DNA from: Euryarchaeota archaeon UBA103
Lineage (GTDB): Archaea > Thermoplasmatota > Poseidoniia > Poseidoniales > Thalassarchaeaceae
Length of the DNA: 64,000 nt
Direction of reading: 5' to 3'
Assembly: GCA_002506825.1 (NCBI GenBank)
Contig: DAYH01000023.1
Coordinates: 1-64,000, forward strand
Positions 1-9,159 of the stretch are shown here, one piece after another. The notes beneath the pieces were generated by a model. That model did not search any database. It was not told the DNA's origin and was given only the letters and a program-made list of their open reading frames with translations. Within the stretch, counting starts at the first letter, position 1. Every line of letters starts with the position of its first letter. The position numbers and the translations under genes were made by a program.

Positions 1-57
1 CATTACTCAGACAACCGCCATGATTCACGCCGTTTGAATTGTATAAAAATCAGAGGA

Positions 58-1242
58 TTAGGTTTCGCCCTTCAATGCATTGAAGGCAGTATTGACATGA
101 ATGGCGGCCCCCAGGGACAGAGCGTCTTCATCGACCTTGAACTTGGGGTGGTGTACCCCATATGCCTCTATCTCTGGATTCCCAACGCCAATAAAAGAAA
201 AGCAGCCGGGAATCACTTGGGTGTAGTATGAAAAATCCTCACCTCCCATTATAGGCCCCATTTCTGCAACCATGCCTTGTCCGAGTACTTCCTCTGCTGC
301 GGATTTGCTCAACTGCCAGCATTCGGCATCATTTACAGTGGGAGGGAAATCATTGCCCGGAAATGTGACCTCAACATCGCATCGATTGGCCAGAGAAATT
401 GATTCAGCTACCTCTTTGACTCTATTCTGCAATTGAGAAATACCCTCACTGGTCAGTGATCTTATTGTGCCTTGTAATTCCATTGTCGGAGGTATCACAT
501 TCGTTGCAGTACCCGCATTTGCCATAGTGATACTGATTACGCCTGATTCCAAGGGATCTAGTTCACGTGAGATTAGAGTTTGAAGTTCGACCACTATCTT
601 CGACCCAGTAACTACCGGATCTACAGTGAGATGAGGCATTGCTGCGTGACCTCCATTTCCTTTAACTAAAATCTTGATTGACGACGTCGCTGCTAACAGC
701 GTGCCTTCTCTAGATGCCAAGGTTCCCACGGGCAATTTGTCTGTGACGTGTAACCCAAAGATTTGCCTCACCTCGGGATCTTCCAAAACCCCCTGCTCCC
801 TCATCATTTTCCCCCCTGCTCCTCCTTCTTCTGCAGGTTGAAAAATTAGTTTGATTGTGCCATCTATTGCATGTTCGTTTTGTTTCAGGACCTTTGCCGC
901 CCCTAGAAGCATTGCAGTGTGGCAATCATGGCCGCAGGCATGCATTTTCCCGTCAATTTCACTTCTAAAATCTACATCTGCTTCTTCATGGATCGGTAAA
1001 GCGTCCATGTCCGCCCTTAATGCGACACAGGGAGCGGTGCCATTTCCAATGAGCCCAACAACACCTGTTATCGCTATATCTTTTTGATAGGGAATATCTA
1101 GTTCTTTCAAAGTATTTTGAACAAGCCTACTTGTTTCAAACTCCTCATACATCAATTCTGGATGGCGGTGAATAGTTCTTCTTTTTTCTACTATCCATTG
1201 ATGAATATCTTTGGATTGTGAAAGTATCTCGCTGATTTGCAT
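58..1242 (-). CDS. M20 family metallo-amidohydrolase (hippurate/IAA-amino-acid hydrolase type)
   Basis: This 394-residue protein is a full-length M20D-type amidohydrolase, a family that cleaves N-acyl amino acids or similar amides using two metal ions. The metal-binding signature HACGHDCH lies at residues 101-108, followed by the QPAEEGG segment (about 136-141) with the catalytic and bridging glutamates, and a GGEDFSYY motif near the C-terminus. There is no signal peptide, so it is probably cytosolic and takes part in peptide or amino-acid scavenging. The true substrate cannot be read from the sequence. It is divergently transcribed from the following PKD-domain gene, and a TATA-like element lies 20 bases before its ATG. 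Confidence 0.9.
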   Translation of the reverse strand: MQISEILSQSKDIHQWIVEKRRTIHRHPELMYEEFETSRLVQNTLKELDIPYQKDIAITGVVGLIGNGTAPCVALRADMDALPIHEEADVDFRSEIDGKMHACGHDCHTAMLLGAAKVLKQNEHAIDGTIKLIFQPAEEGGAGGKMMREQGVLEDPEVRQIFGLHVTDKLPVGTLASREGTLLAATSSIKILVKGNGGHAAMPHLTVDPVVTGSKIVVELQTLISRELDPLESGVISITMANAGTATNVIPPTMELQGTIRSLTSEGISQLQNRVKEVAESISLANRCDVEVTFPGNDFPPTVNDAECWQLSKSAAEEVLGQGMVAEMGPIMGGEDFSYYTQVIPGCFSFIGVGNPEIEAYGVHHPKFKVDEDALSLGAAIHVNTAFNALKGET

Positions 1243-1261
1243 ATATTCTAAGATGATGTAC

Positions 1262-1269
1262 TAATATTA
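1262..1269 (-). promoter_or_regulatory. TATA-like element upstream of the M20 amidohydrolase
   Basis: The self-complementary sequence TAATATTA is centred about 23 bases before the ATG at 1242. This is the distance expected between an archaeal TATA box and a transcription start at or next to the start codon, so the transcript may be leaderless. Identification is by sequence and spacing only. Confidence 0.35.
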
Positions 1270-1417
1270 GAATTCTCCCAGCATCATCGAGGGGGCACTG
1301 AGTGACCTTGAATGATTAAAGGCCATCATATTGGGACTTAGGTGGAGCCAAGATTTACGTATACGTCATACATCATACCCTGTAGTTAATCGGCCTAATT
1401 GGCAAACACTACTTGAA

Positions 1418-2236
1418 ATGGAGAGGTGGCAAGGCAATAGAGTGCGAAGTAAACTGATGTATGCCTCTTTCATTGCTGTTTTCCTCATGGGTGCCATTTT
1501 TGGTAGCGGATCCTTGGCTTCCAATCTTACTGCCCTAGCAATCAATGATAATTCCGAATTCTCAATATCAGCGGACTCCCAATCGGGGACCAACTACTAC
1601 ACCTTAGTAGAAATTGACGAGGGCGACAATGACGAAGACGAGCGTGTTACCTACATCAATCACGACTTCACCTTCTCAAGCATCGGTGGCGACTCCGTAA
1701 ATTGGGATTTCGATGATGGCAATATGGCGACGGGACAGATGACATCGCACCAATATGACACTCCAGGAGTTTACTTTGTGACTGCAACCTCACTGAGTCC
1801 TAGGGGGATAGAAGTGGCAACCACCACAGTCACGGTTCACTTATCTGGCGAAGCCGAAGTGGACAACATGGAATGTGAGTGCGCCCCAACCGCGAAGGAT
1901 ACAGTAATCGATCTCATCCCTACTAGCGGTTCTCTAGAAATCATGGGGTACTTATTGGTTGAGCATGATGGAAGCAGTGAGTCATGCTCCCTTAGGAACC
2001 CACTGCAAGAATGCCACCTTAGAGTCATTATTCAGAGAACTCAAAGTGGCAATATTGTTTCTGAGGACGTGATTTTTGATAATACGTTCAGGAGTAATGA
2101 GCAGGTAGTCGATTTCCATATTGAGCAAATAGATGTCTATCAAGGAGAGGGGGTCCAAATTCGTTTAGAGACGGATCAACTCAGGGATTGGCATAAGCCA
2201 AGTGCCAAATGGGATGTCACTATTCTGAATGACTAG
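1418..2236 (+). CDS. PKD-domain surface protein, function unknown
   Basis: An open frame exists from a TTG at 1331, but the better starts are ATG 1418 or ATG 1457, which put a hydrophobic segment (MYASFIAVFLMGAIF) near the N-terminus as a signal anchor; I chose 1418. The protein is then about 272 residues. A PKD-like Ig fold follows, recognisable by WDFDDGN and the YDTPGVYFVT strand pair. The rest is acidic and beta-rich, with an ECECAP cysteine cluster and no catalytic motif that I recognise. PKD domains are usual in secreted archaeal and bacterial adhesion or carbohydrate-binding proteins. No sorting tail is visible. Confidence 0.7.
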   Translation: MERWQGNRVRSKLMYASFIAVFLMGAIFGSGSLASNLTALAINDNSEFSISADSQSGTNYYTLVEIDEGDNDEDERVTYINHDFTFSSIGGDSVNWDFDDGNMATGQMTSHQYDTPGVYFVTATSLSPRGIEVATTTVTVHLSGEAEVDNMECECAPTAKDTVIDLIPTSGSLEIMGYLLVEHDGSSESCSLRNPLQECHLRVIIQRTQSGNIVSEDVIFDNTFRSNEQVVDFHIEQIDVYQGEGVQIRLETDQLRDWHKPSAKWDVTILND

Positions 2237-2253
2237 TTTCTGTGGACCGTTTC

Positions 2254-2595
2254 TCAAGAGTTACTCTCATCATGTACAAAGCGATGTACCTCCAGAAGTT
2301 CTGGTAATTCTGCACTATCGCCATCAGAGGATGCAGACAAAGCCCATTCAATTAAGGCTTCAAAATGCTCATTTTCACTGAGTTTTCCGAGCCAAGTGTG
2401 GCCATGACTGGTCTTAAGTAATGATACATTGTGCATACTACAAGGCCCAAGGCAGTCCGATATTGTGAGCTTTACATCATCTTCAAGCCCATACTTGTGC
2501 CAAGCGTCCTTCAGTAAATCGACAGGGACTTCACTGTGTCCTTTCTCGACACGCCCACAACAGCATCCATTACAGACTACGACTGTATTGGTCAT
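2254..2595 (-). CDS. Small thioredoxin-like [2Fe-2S] ferredoxin-type protein
   Basis: The 113-residue protein starts with MTNTVVVCNGCCCGRVEKG and has a second cysteine pair in the motif CLGPCS near residue 50. This matches the cysteine spacing of thioredoxin-fold [2Fe-2S] ferredoxins (C-x2-C-C-C then C-x3-C). It sits 36 bases downstream of the CobW GTPase on the same strand and is probably co-transcribed with it. Small ferredoxins of this kind are found beside cobalt- or zinc-related genes in bacteria, so a role with the metallochaperone is a reasonable inference. The cluster type and any partner are untested. Confidence 0.65.
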   Translation of the reverse strand: MTNTVVVCNGCCCGRVEKGHSEVPVDLLKDAWHKYGLEDDVKLTISDCLGPCSMHNVSLLKTSHGHTWLGKLSENEHFEALIEWALSASSDGDSAELPELLEVHRFVHDESNS

Positions 2596-2631
2596 TCTAA
2601 TCGCCCCTGGGTGGATTGATCAAATTATGAA

Positions 2632-3822
2632 TCAGATTTTTTCGAGAACGTAACTATCGTTGTCTATAGGCACCCATACGTTTGTTTTTTCCTCGTTCTG
2701 GATCTCCACTCGATATGGATTGCCCTGATCCCAGCACTTCAAAATCTTACCTTCAGTGAATTCCCCCGTGTTCGCATACACGGTATCTCCTACTTTGAAG
2801 CGGAGCTTTTCCGCCCTACACTCCATTAGTCCTTCCTGCAGGGCTTCGTGGTCGAGGTCGCGACCGATGAAAACGAATCGGCATTCCCGCTTTTCGCCTT
2901 CCTTCCATGGAGCGACCTCAGTACTGAAATTTCCTGAAAAGAGCATGTGGACGCCTTGGAAGACGAATTTCTCATCCATCCCCTTTACCGCCAGAACCCC
3001 CTTGTAACGAAATAGGTTCTCGCCGTACTTGCCTAGTAGCTCGCCTATCCAGCGTTCCAGTTTATTCACATTGAGGGCCCCCTCGAACTTGGAACTTGTC
3101 GATGTTACCCTATCATCGTGCTCGTGCTCTGCATCGGTATCTAGGAATTCTGGATCCATTTCCAGTGTTTTCTCCAGGTCGAAAGATCCGATGTTGATCA
3201 AATTCTTTGGATCAATTATGCTATTCTCAGTATGGTAGATCGGGGCGAATCTATTGATTGACTTGACTCTACTTTCTACTTCTTTGAGTTCTTCTTCTGA
3301 TACGAGATCGATCTTGTTCAACATTATCCTATCTGCAAAGGCGAGTTGTTCGACAGACTCATTTTCTACTCCTTCTGGCTTTTCCTCATCTACATGCTGA
3401 ACGATATGCTTGGCATCGACAACCGTGATTATTCCATCCAGTTTATATCGTTCGACGACTTTTTCATCGACGAAGAATGTCTGTGCGACCGGTGCGGGAT
3501 CGGCCAGACCTGTAGTCTCGATTAGAACTCCATCGAAATCCTTGATTCTGTCATACATATCGTCGAGTAACTCGGTCAGATCCCCTCTTACTGTACAGCA
3601 GATACAGCCATTCATGACCTCAATTACACTCTCCTCTGAGCTCTCAACTAGAATGTTCTCGTCGATTCCAATATCTCCGAATTCATTCTCGATTACTGCG
3701 AATTTCATTTTGTGTTCTGTGCTAGACAAAATATGGTTCAGGAGCGTGGTCTTTCCAGACCCTAGGAAACCAGTCAAAACTGTCACAGGAATTCGTCTAT
3801 CGTTCTTGAATGTACCATTCAT
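2632..3822 (-). CDS. CobW/COG0523 family GTP-dependent metallochaperone
   Basis: This 396-residue G3E GTPase has the Walker A motif GFLGSGKTT at residues 18-26, the metal-binding CxCC signature of COG0523 (GCICC, cysteines 73, 75 and 76) and the guanine-specificity motif NKID at 169-172. A CobW C-terminal domain follows at about 240-340. The last 55 residues (GDTVYANTGEFTEGKI onward) look like an extra small SH3/KOW-like barrel, which typical family members lack. Members deliver zinc, cobalt or other metals to client proteins. The downstream ferredoxin-like gene is probably co-transcribed. The metal cannot be assigned from the sequence. Confidence 0.88.
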   Translation of the reverse strand: MNGTFKNDRRIPVTVLTGFLGSGKTTLLNHILSSTEHKMKFAVIENEFGDIGIDENILVESSEESVIEVMNGCICCTVRGDLTELLDDMYDRIKDFDGVLIETTGLADPAPVAQTFFVDEKVVERYKLDGIITVVDAKHIVQHVDEEKPEGVENESVEQLAFADRIMLNKIDLVSEEELKEVESRVKSINRFAPIYHTENSIIDPKNLINIGSFDLEKTLEMDPEFLDTDAEHEHDDRVTSTSSKFEGALNVNKLERWIGELLGKYGENLFRYKGVLAVKGMDEKFVFQGVHMLFSGNFSTEVAPWKEGEKRECRFVFIGRDLDHEALQEGLMECRAEKLRFKVGDTVYANTGEFTEGKILKCWDQGNPYRVEIQNEEKTNVWVPIDNDSYVLEKI

Positions 3823-3854
3823 TGTATCGCCCTATTGGGTGTCACAGAATTTGG

Positions 3855-3861
3855 TATTTAA
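3855..3861 (-). promoter_or_regulatory. TATA-like element upstream of the CobW gene
   Basis: On the minus strand this reads TTAAATA, centred 36 bases before the ATG at 3822. That would place transcription start about 10 bases before the start codon. The surrounding intergenic region, 3823-3928, is strongly AT-rich compared with the genes either side. Confidence 0.4.
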
Positions 3862-3928
3862 TGAAGACTAATAATATCTAATATGTAAATTATTATCGAT
3901 TAATTGTTATTTTGATTTTTTTGACGTA

Positions 3929-5011
3929 TTAGATGGTTTTCAACTGCCTGGTACCAGCGCCGCCTGGACCCATCCATGAATCTGGCTTATTCCCCAGAAT
4001 ATGTTCTATTTTCGACATATCATCTTCTGTCAGAATCTTCGCGACATCTATGCACCCTAGGTTTTCCTCGATCTGTTCAGGAGTTGTCGCACCCATCAGA
4101 ATTGTGGAGACGTCCTGGTTCTTCAGACACCATGCCAGTGCCAGTTGCGCAGGGGTACAGTTTATTTCGGCCGCATAATTCACTAGTTTTGTTACTACTT
4201 CGTATTCACCTCTTTTTCTTCGTTCCTCGAGATCTTCGAGAAGCCACCCGTACCCTTCTTGAGTGGCCCTTGAGTCAGCGGGGACCCCCTCGAGGTATTT
4301 CCCTGTCAGGAAGCCAGACCTTAGAGGACTCCATATGGTAGTACCGATGTTATAGGGCTGGTTGAACATTGGGAAGTATTCGTTCTCAAACCTATCCCTG
4401 TGTAGCATATTGTACTGGGGTTGTTCGAACTGAGGTGGTTCGAGTCCTTCATTCTTAGCTATCCAGAATGCCTCGGTAATTTGCTGGGCCGACCATTCAC
4501 TGGTGCCCCATGCGGTCGCTCTACCAGAGCGTATCATTTGAGTCATCGACCTGACTATGGTCGAGGTGGGCGTATGGGGATCTGGCCTATGACAGAATAG
4601 TAGATCCACGTAGTCCAGTTGTAGCCTTGCCAGAGATGCGTCCAATCCTTCCCTACAATGCTTCATTGAGAGGCCTGATTCGTTTACTCCCGTGCCCCCC
4701 CAGAATACCTTAGTTGTGATTACTAGATCCGAGCGGCGCCATAGCACTGGATCTTCATGCTGAAGCTCCTTTAGGGCAATTCCGAATATCCTCTCTGCCT
4801 CTCCGTTCGGATTCCCATAAGCCTCAGCGTGATCAAAGCAGTTTACACCAGCATTACGAACGATACCCATCAGTTCCTTGGCGGTTCTAACTCCCTCGTC
4901 TCCTGATAATCGACCCTTGACCCCATAAGTAGCCCAGAACCCATACGATATGACTGATACCTGTATGCCCGTATTTCCCATCATTCTGTAGTACATGTTA
5001 TCATGAGCCAT
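3929..5011 (-). CDS. Aldo/keto reductase (KCNAB/YghZ-like)
   Basis: The 360-residue protein is a full-length NADPH-dependent aldo/keto reductase of the branch related to potassium-channel beta subunits. The family landmarks are visible: CFDHAEAYG with the catalytic Asp and Tyr, the TTKVFWGG lysine strand, the FCHRPDPHTPT histidine, and a C-terminal cofactor loop (TILMGATTPEQIEENL). It is soluble and probably cytosolic. The gene follows the membrane protein at 5069-6313 by 57 bases on the same strand. The substrate is unknown; this branch reduces a range of aldehydes. Confidence 0.9.
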   Translation of the reverse strand: MAHDNMYYRMMGNTGIQVSVISYGFWATYGVKGRLSGDEGVRTAKELMGIVRNAGVNCFDHAEAYGNPNGEAERIFGIALKELQHEDPVLWRRSDLVITTKVFWGGTGVNESGLSMKHCREGLDASLARLQLDYVDLLFCHRPDPHTPTSTIVRSMTQMIRSGRATAWGTSEWSAQQITEAFWIAKNEGLEPPQFEQPQYNMLHRDRFENEYFPMFNQPYNIGTTIWSPLRSGFLTGKYLEGVPADSRATQEGYGWLLEDLEERRKRGEYEVVTKLVNYAAEINCTPAQLALAWCLKNQDVSTILMGATTPEQIEENLGCIDVAKILTEDDMSKIEHILGNKPDSWMGPGGAGTRQLKTI

Positions 5012-5068
5012 GTTTATCCGAGCGGGATTACCTATGAGAACCCTCTGAGCAATAAGTTTCGATCTTGA

Positions 5069-6313
5069 TCAAGAGCAGTTGGTTGCTACTGTCCAAGACT
5101 CCTCTGTATCTTGTGGGTTTGTGTTGTTGGGGTCATTTTCTTGGTCCCCTCCCTGCTCCTCGTAATCATAGAATGAGGTGTACGATATCTCAGAGCCGTC
5201 TGACCATGGTGAAGCCTGCGTTACAGTGACGGTGAACTCGTAGCATCCGTAATCGTCAGTGCCCCAGTCCTCAATTGGCACGTACCTTGTATTGAGGTCG
5301 AAGTCATCTACTGAGCCCTCCAGAGGGAGCTGCGAGCCTTCTGCACCGACGATGGCGGAGCCACCTCCATATTGTCCATTGCTAGAGTCCCATTCAGCGA
5401 GGCCGTTAATCACCGTAACAGTGGGATATGATATTGCCACGATTCCGCTCTCGTGAGTTAGTGTGGCTTCCAAGGTATAATCAGCGAACGGCATCCCTCC
5501 AGGAGGGTTTGAACCCAATGCGTCTAATCCTGCCCAAGCAGTTAAGCCCACGCCGACTACGCATGAGTCTTTCGAGCTATCACAGTCTGCGTTTTCACCG
5601 ATAGAGGCCGCTGTAGCGCTCTTAACATCATTTACGGTCCTCTGGAGATGTAGGGACTGTAGGAGGAACGAGGATTCGCTGGATCCTGCTGACACTGTTA
5701 CGGTGTAATCGTTATTTGAATCAGAGTTTCCAGAGTACCAATCCGAGACCATGAGAGTAATTTCCCCATAGTCCCCTATCCCATCTGATCTGTCCATCGA
5801 GAACGCGACTGTTTCCTCATAGACCAATGATCCATCGTACGCGATAGAAACATCGGCAGTACTTGCGGGGGACGAGCCACGGATGGTAAGGGTGATTTCT
5901 GAGGAATCGTCAGAAAGCTCGCTCTCGGATATGGTGATTGATTCCGAGAAAGACATTCCAGCGATATATGGCACTCCAGCCATCAATAGGTAGCATACCA
6001 CTAGGACCGCAGTCTTCTGCTTCCCCAGACCGCTCCAAACCATGTAGAATGAGCCTCCGAACATGATAGCTGGAATTAATCCGAATGGAATCGGATCGAC
6101 GACGTCCTGGAGAGTGTAACTGTCCAAGAACCACATTAACACAAAAGCGATTAGACCAATTCCAGCACCAAGCTTTACCGACATTGAGAATTCTAATTTT
6201 GAGGATGGTAAAGACTGAGGTAGAGCCTCTGCTACCACCTCATCGACCATTGACTCATCATCAGATGACATCTGCTGTCCCATCGCCTTCTCCAACAGTC
6301 CGCCGCCACTCAT
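5069..6313 (-). CDS. Membrane protein with three N-terminal TM helices and a beta-rich ectodomain
   Basis: I do not recognise the family. An in-frame TTG lies at 6355, but ATG 6313 (MSGGGLLEKAMG) is preferred because a GAGGT ribosome-binding-like sequence lies seven bases upstream. An acidic cytoplasmic N-terminal stretch is followed by three hydrophobic helices (around GIGLIAFVLMWFL, LIPAIMFGGSFYMVW and AVLVVCYLLMAGVPYIAG). About 280 Ser/Asp/Thr-rich residues then predict exported Ig-like beta strands. It lies downstream of the secreted protein 6392-7348 on the same strand, separated by 78 bases, and may share its transcript. Confidence 0.65.
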   Translation of the reverse strand: MSGGGLLEKAMGQQMSSDDESMVDEVVAEALPQSLPSSKLEFSMSVKLGAGIGLIAFVLMWFLDSYTLQDVVDPIPFGLIPAIMFGGSFYMVWSGLGKQKTAVLVVCYLLMAGVPYIAGMSFSESITISESELSDDSSEITLTIRGSSPASTADVSIAYDGSLVYEETVAFSMDRSDGIGDYGEITLMVSDWYSGNSDSNNDYTVTVSAGSSESSFLLQSLHLQRTVNDVKSATAASIGENADCDSSKDSCVVGVGLTAWAGLDALGSNPPGGMPFADYTLEATLTHESGIVAISYPTVTVINGLAEWDSSNGQYGGGSAIVGAEGSQLPLEGSVDDFDLNTRYVPIEDWGTDDYGCYEFTVTVTQASPWSDGSEISYTSFYDYEEQGGDQENDPNNTNPQDTEESWTVATNCS

Positions 6314-6391
6314 CGCAATACCTCTGACAATTAAGGAAGGAGCTCCCGTTATCAACCCGTTGCTACATGGGGACTGAGAAAATGGAATACG

Positions 6392-7348
6392 TCAGAATAT
6401 CCTAGAGTCTGGTGGGCTCAGAGTTCCATCTTCACTAACTTCTAGAATCTCTTCATCTCTCCTTCCTCCGACGATTGCGGCCGCGGCTAGTGCGGTCATC
6501 ATCATCGAACCGAGCATTTCGAAACCTGGAAGGTAGACTCCACGGATGTATATCGTCATTGACTGAACCATGTAATTAGGTATGCCCTCAGTCCTCACGG
6601 AATACTCGGATGTCGCCTTGAATTGCAAATTGAAGAACTTATCAGTCCAGCCTTGGTTCTTTGGGGTTCGAATCTGAACCCTTACCTTTTCCGCAGGAGC
6701 AGATGACTCTATCTCTACCGAAACTAGAGGGAGGCTGATTTGGAATCCCTCGTCGTTTAGCTCGTCATAATTTACGATCTCGACATTGAATCTATCCATG
6801 GCATTACCATCATTGTAGACGTCGAAAGACATCATGACATCAACCTTTGGCCTTAGTTGCATGAATGCGGAATCAGATGCAACTCTCAGCCTGCTGAATT
6901 GCTTGATTACAGCCAGGACCTTGTACGTAGTTGGAGCGCCGTTTGGCCATGTGATCCCATCTGCTTGAACCACCTGAGCGGTAATAGATATCTGGTGCTG
7001 ACCCTCTGGCATCCTCAGATCTGCCCTGAGTATAACTTGGAAGCTGACATCCGCTCCTGAACCTACTGACATAGATGCCGGGCCAGCGGAAATCAGTGCA
7101 CCAGACTGGATCTGTAGGTCTACTTTCTCACTGTGAACAGTTGGATTTTGAAGCGTACAGTATACGATAGAAGTCCTTGTCGCGCCTGGATATACCTCGA
7201 TAGGCTGTGGGTTATCACAGGTCAATGTAATGTCAGGAGTGGGGTTGGTCTGAGCGTGTACTGCTGCCGCCCCCGACCATGTACTCAAGAAGTACACCAT
7301 GAGAATTAACATGCTAGTCCTCACAGAGCTTCGGCTTGACATCAGCAT
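6392..7348 (-). CDS. Secreted, membrane-anchored beta-sandwich protein (CARDB/NEW3-like)
   Basis: An in-frame TTG occurs at 7360, but ATG 7348 gives a compact signal peptide ending near GAAAVHAQ. The ectodomain contains two segments typical of CARDB/NEW3-type beta sandwiches: one where ligand or cargo terms would be (VDLQIQSGALISAGP) and another around MSFDVYNDGNAMDRFNVEI. A C-terminal hydrophobic helix (MLGSMMMTALAAAAIVGG) and a short charged tail anchor it with the bulk outside the cell. Such proteins are common archaeal surface components, but no enzymatic function is visible. Confidence 0.65.
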   Translation of the reverse strand: MLMSSRSSVRTSMLILMVYFLSTWSGAAAVHAQTNPTPDITLTCDNPQPIEVYPGATRTSIVYCTLQNPTVHSEKVDLQIQSGALISAGPASMSVGSGADVSFQVILRADLRMPEGQHQISITAQVVQADGITWPNGAPTTYKVLAVIKQFSRLRVASDSAFMQLRPKVDVMMSFDVYNDGNAMDRFNVEIVNYDELNDEGFQISLPLVSVEIESSAPAEKVRVQIRTPKNQGWTDKFFNLQFKATSEYSVRTEGIPNYMVQSMTIYIRGVYLPGFEMLGSMMMTALAAAAIVGGRRDEEILEVSEDGTLSPPDSRIF

Positions 7349-7426
7349 GATGGCCGCCAAGACCGTATTTTAGACTTCGCCCCAGTCGCATACAAAAATA
7401 GCCGAATATACAGGTTGGGTATAGAG

Positions 7427-7503
7427 TGGTGGACCCGACCGGATTTGAACCGATGACCACTCGGTTATGAGCCGAGCGCTCTAACCAACTGAGCTACGGG
7501 TCC
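7427..7503 (-). tRNA. tRNA-Met (CAU), elongator type, with encoded CCA
   Basis: On the minus strand a complete cloverleaf reads GGACCCG at the acceptor 5' end and CGGGTCC-A at the 3' end, then CCA. The anticodon stem-loop is CTCGG CTCATAA CCGAG, giving CAU. The first pair is G-C rather than the A1-U72 typical of archaeal initiators, so this is elongator Met or possibly the Ile2 tRNA with a modified C34. There is no intron. Confidence 0.93.
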
Positions 7504-7605
7504 CGTCTCCTGTGGCCGGCCATGGAGTCAAGAACCTTGCCGAAGAAAACCCTGCTAGTTTGTGAATGGGAACCATCAAGCGTCGCGCGCCCCCCCGCCC
7601 TTCAC

Positions 7606-9159
7606 ATGGCAAAGCTATGGGTGATGTTTTTCACATCGCTTCTCCTTGTTTCAGCTATGAACTTCTATGCTGTAATCAGAGAGCCGGATATGATTGAAAT
7701 TGATGAGATACGTAATTTCCCTCGTGAAACTGTAAAAATCGAGGGGATTCTGACAGGATACGTCAGAGACCCATATGGAGAGGGCGCGGATAGGATTGAC
7801 CTACAAGTTCAGGAAATCGATGGGCACTCTGTTGCCAAGGTAAGATGGAACGTTGACTGGAATAACGAGGTTCCCCCGATTGGGACGGTAGTCACTGTCG
7901 AGGGAGAGGTATCGGAGTGGAATGGGAGAATCTGGATTCAGTCCAACGGCTATGGTGCAATTATAGCCCAGGATGGTTTTATTGATTTCTCTGAGACAAA
8001 GTTGGTAGAGGTAGGAAGGGACCCACAATCTTTTGCTAATACCTCTCTGCAAATTGATGGATGGATTAGTGAGGCATTGGCTCCGGATGTTACATATCAT
8101 TCGCTATACTTGATGGACAATCATGTGTATGGGGGTGCTGATCACCTACTCTACATCCAGATAGAGGGAAGGGTAATCGATTGGGTCGAAGCAGGGAGTC
8201 ATGTCAGGGTAAACGGATGGCTTCAGTTTGATGAACGCTCATACAGATGGAGGCTATTGGTTCAAGCTAGTGAGGTTGAGGTCCTAAGTCAGGGAATTCC
8301 ATCAAGTATCAACTGGGAGGCAGACCCATATTCATTGACTTACGATATCGGAAAGATGGTTTTCGCTACGGGCACGGTTGTTAACGAAGGGGATGAATGG
8401 CTGCTAAGAGGCCCGTCTCCCAATGATAGCATATGCTTCCTTCCTTCAGAGGAGGATATTGGAGAGTCCAATCTCAGTGGGACGACAGGAGTCTGGGCTG
8501 GAAGACTGGCATGGGCAATAGATGAAGCTGAGGTCTGCCTAGACAGAGGTTACGATCTGATGTCAGAGAGAGAGACAGGGGAATTCGGAGATGGGACGAC
8601 CGAGCTTTCGGACGTGGCCTCTGACCCATTCTCATACGTAGGCGGCAACTACACGTTCGAAGGGTGGATTACTGATCCTATTTCTCCTGACTACGACAAG
8701 GGTTACGTGGGGGATGGAGCTGATTATTATGAGAGGCAGACCAAAATAAGATTACTACTAGTAGGGGAGCACTCTGAGTATATCGAGGCTAACCAAGAAA
8801 TCAGATTCAACGCTACCGTACTATGGTCTGATGCAGATGGAAGAGTTGTTCTGGAAGCCCGATCATGGACATTGGGAGAAACCCCTGACCCCATAGTTCT
8901 CAACTGGGGAGATGGTTACAACTCTTGGAGATGGGACCTAGGTAAAATGGTCCAGCTAAGTGGTGAAGCGATAACAGACGAAGACGGAATTGATTGGATT
9001 TCCAGATCCGGATCGGATGAGAAGGTGTGTCTGCTAGGGGATGGGGCAGAATCTATTGAGCAGATTTCTATCGGGGAACCGGTGGATTGGGTTGGAAGAC
9101 TTAGTATGGAAGAGTTTGGAATGGAGAGCACGGCTAGATTTTGCATAGACGTCAGATAG
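7606..9159 (+). CDS. Signal-anchored protein with tandem OB-like repeats
   Basis: ATG 7606 is chosen over ATG 7522 because it puts the hydrophobic segment LWVMFFTSLLLVSAM at the N-terminus; 7522 begins just after the tRNA. The 517-residue product shows repeated OB-like units: a strand resembling VKIEGILTGYV, an acidic loop, then VRWNVDWNNEVPPIGTVVTVEGEVSEWNGR. Related segments recur near residues 130, 245, 350 and 440. OB-like repeats of this type are found in exported archaeal proteins of unknown role. The stop overlaps the possible TTG start of the TctA-like permease, which suggests translational coupling. Confidence 0.65.
   Translation: MAKLWVMFFTSLLLVSAMNFYAVIREPDMIEIDEIRNFPRETVKIEGILTGYVRDPYGEGADRIDLQVQEIDGHSVAKVRWNVDWNNEVPPIGTVVTVEGEVSEWNGRIWIQSNGYGAIIAQDGFIDFSETKLVEVGRDPQSFANTSLQIDGWISEALAPDVTYHSLYLMDNHVYGGADHLLYIQIEGRVIDWVEAGSHVRVNGWLQFDERSYRWRLLVQASEVEVLSQGIPSSINWEADPYSLTYDIGKMVFATGTVVNEGDEWLLRGPSPNDSICFLPSEEDIGESNLSGTTGVWAGRLAWAIDEAEVCLDRGYDLMSERETGEFGDGTTELSDVASDPFSYVGGNYTFEGWITDPISPDYDKGYVGDGADYYERQTKIRLLLVGEHSEYIEANQEIRFNATVLWSDADGRVVLEARSWTLGETPDPIVLNWGDGYNSWRWDLGKMVQLSGEAITDEDGIDWISRSGSDEKVCLLGDGAESIEQISIGEPVDWVGRLSMEEFGMESTARFCIDVR

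Noticed and set aside
3410..3871. A 153-codon frame antisense to the CobW gene
   Set aside because: The sense strand encodes a motif-complete GTPase; the antisense product is low-complexity Ser/Thr with no family resemblance.
3823..3928. AT-rich intergenic region considered as a replication origin
   Set aside because: No repeated origin-recognition boxes or nearby Orc1/Cdc6 gene could be seen; it is more simply a promoter region.
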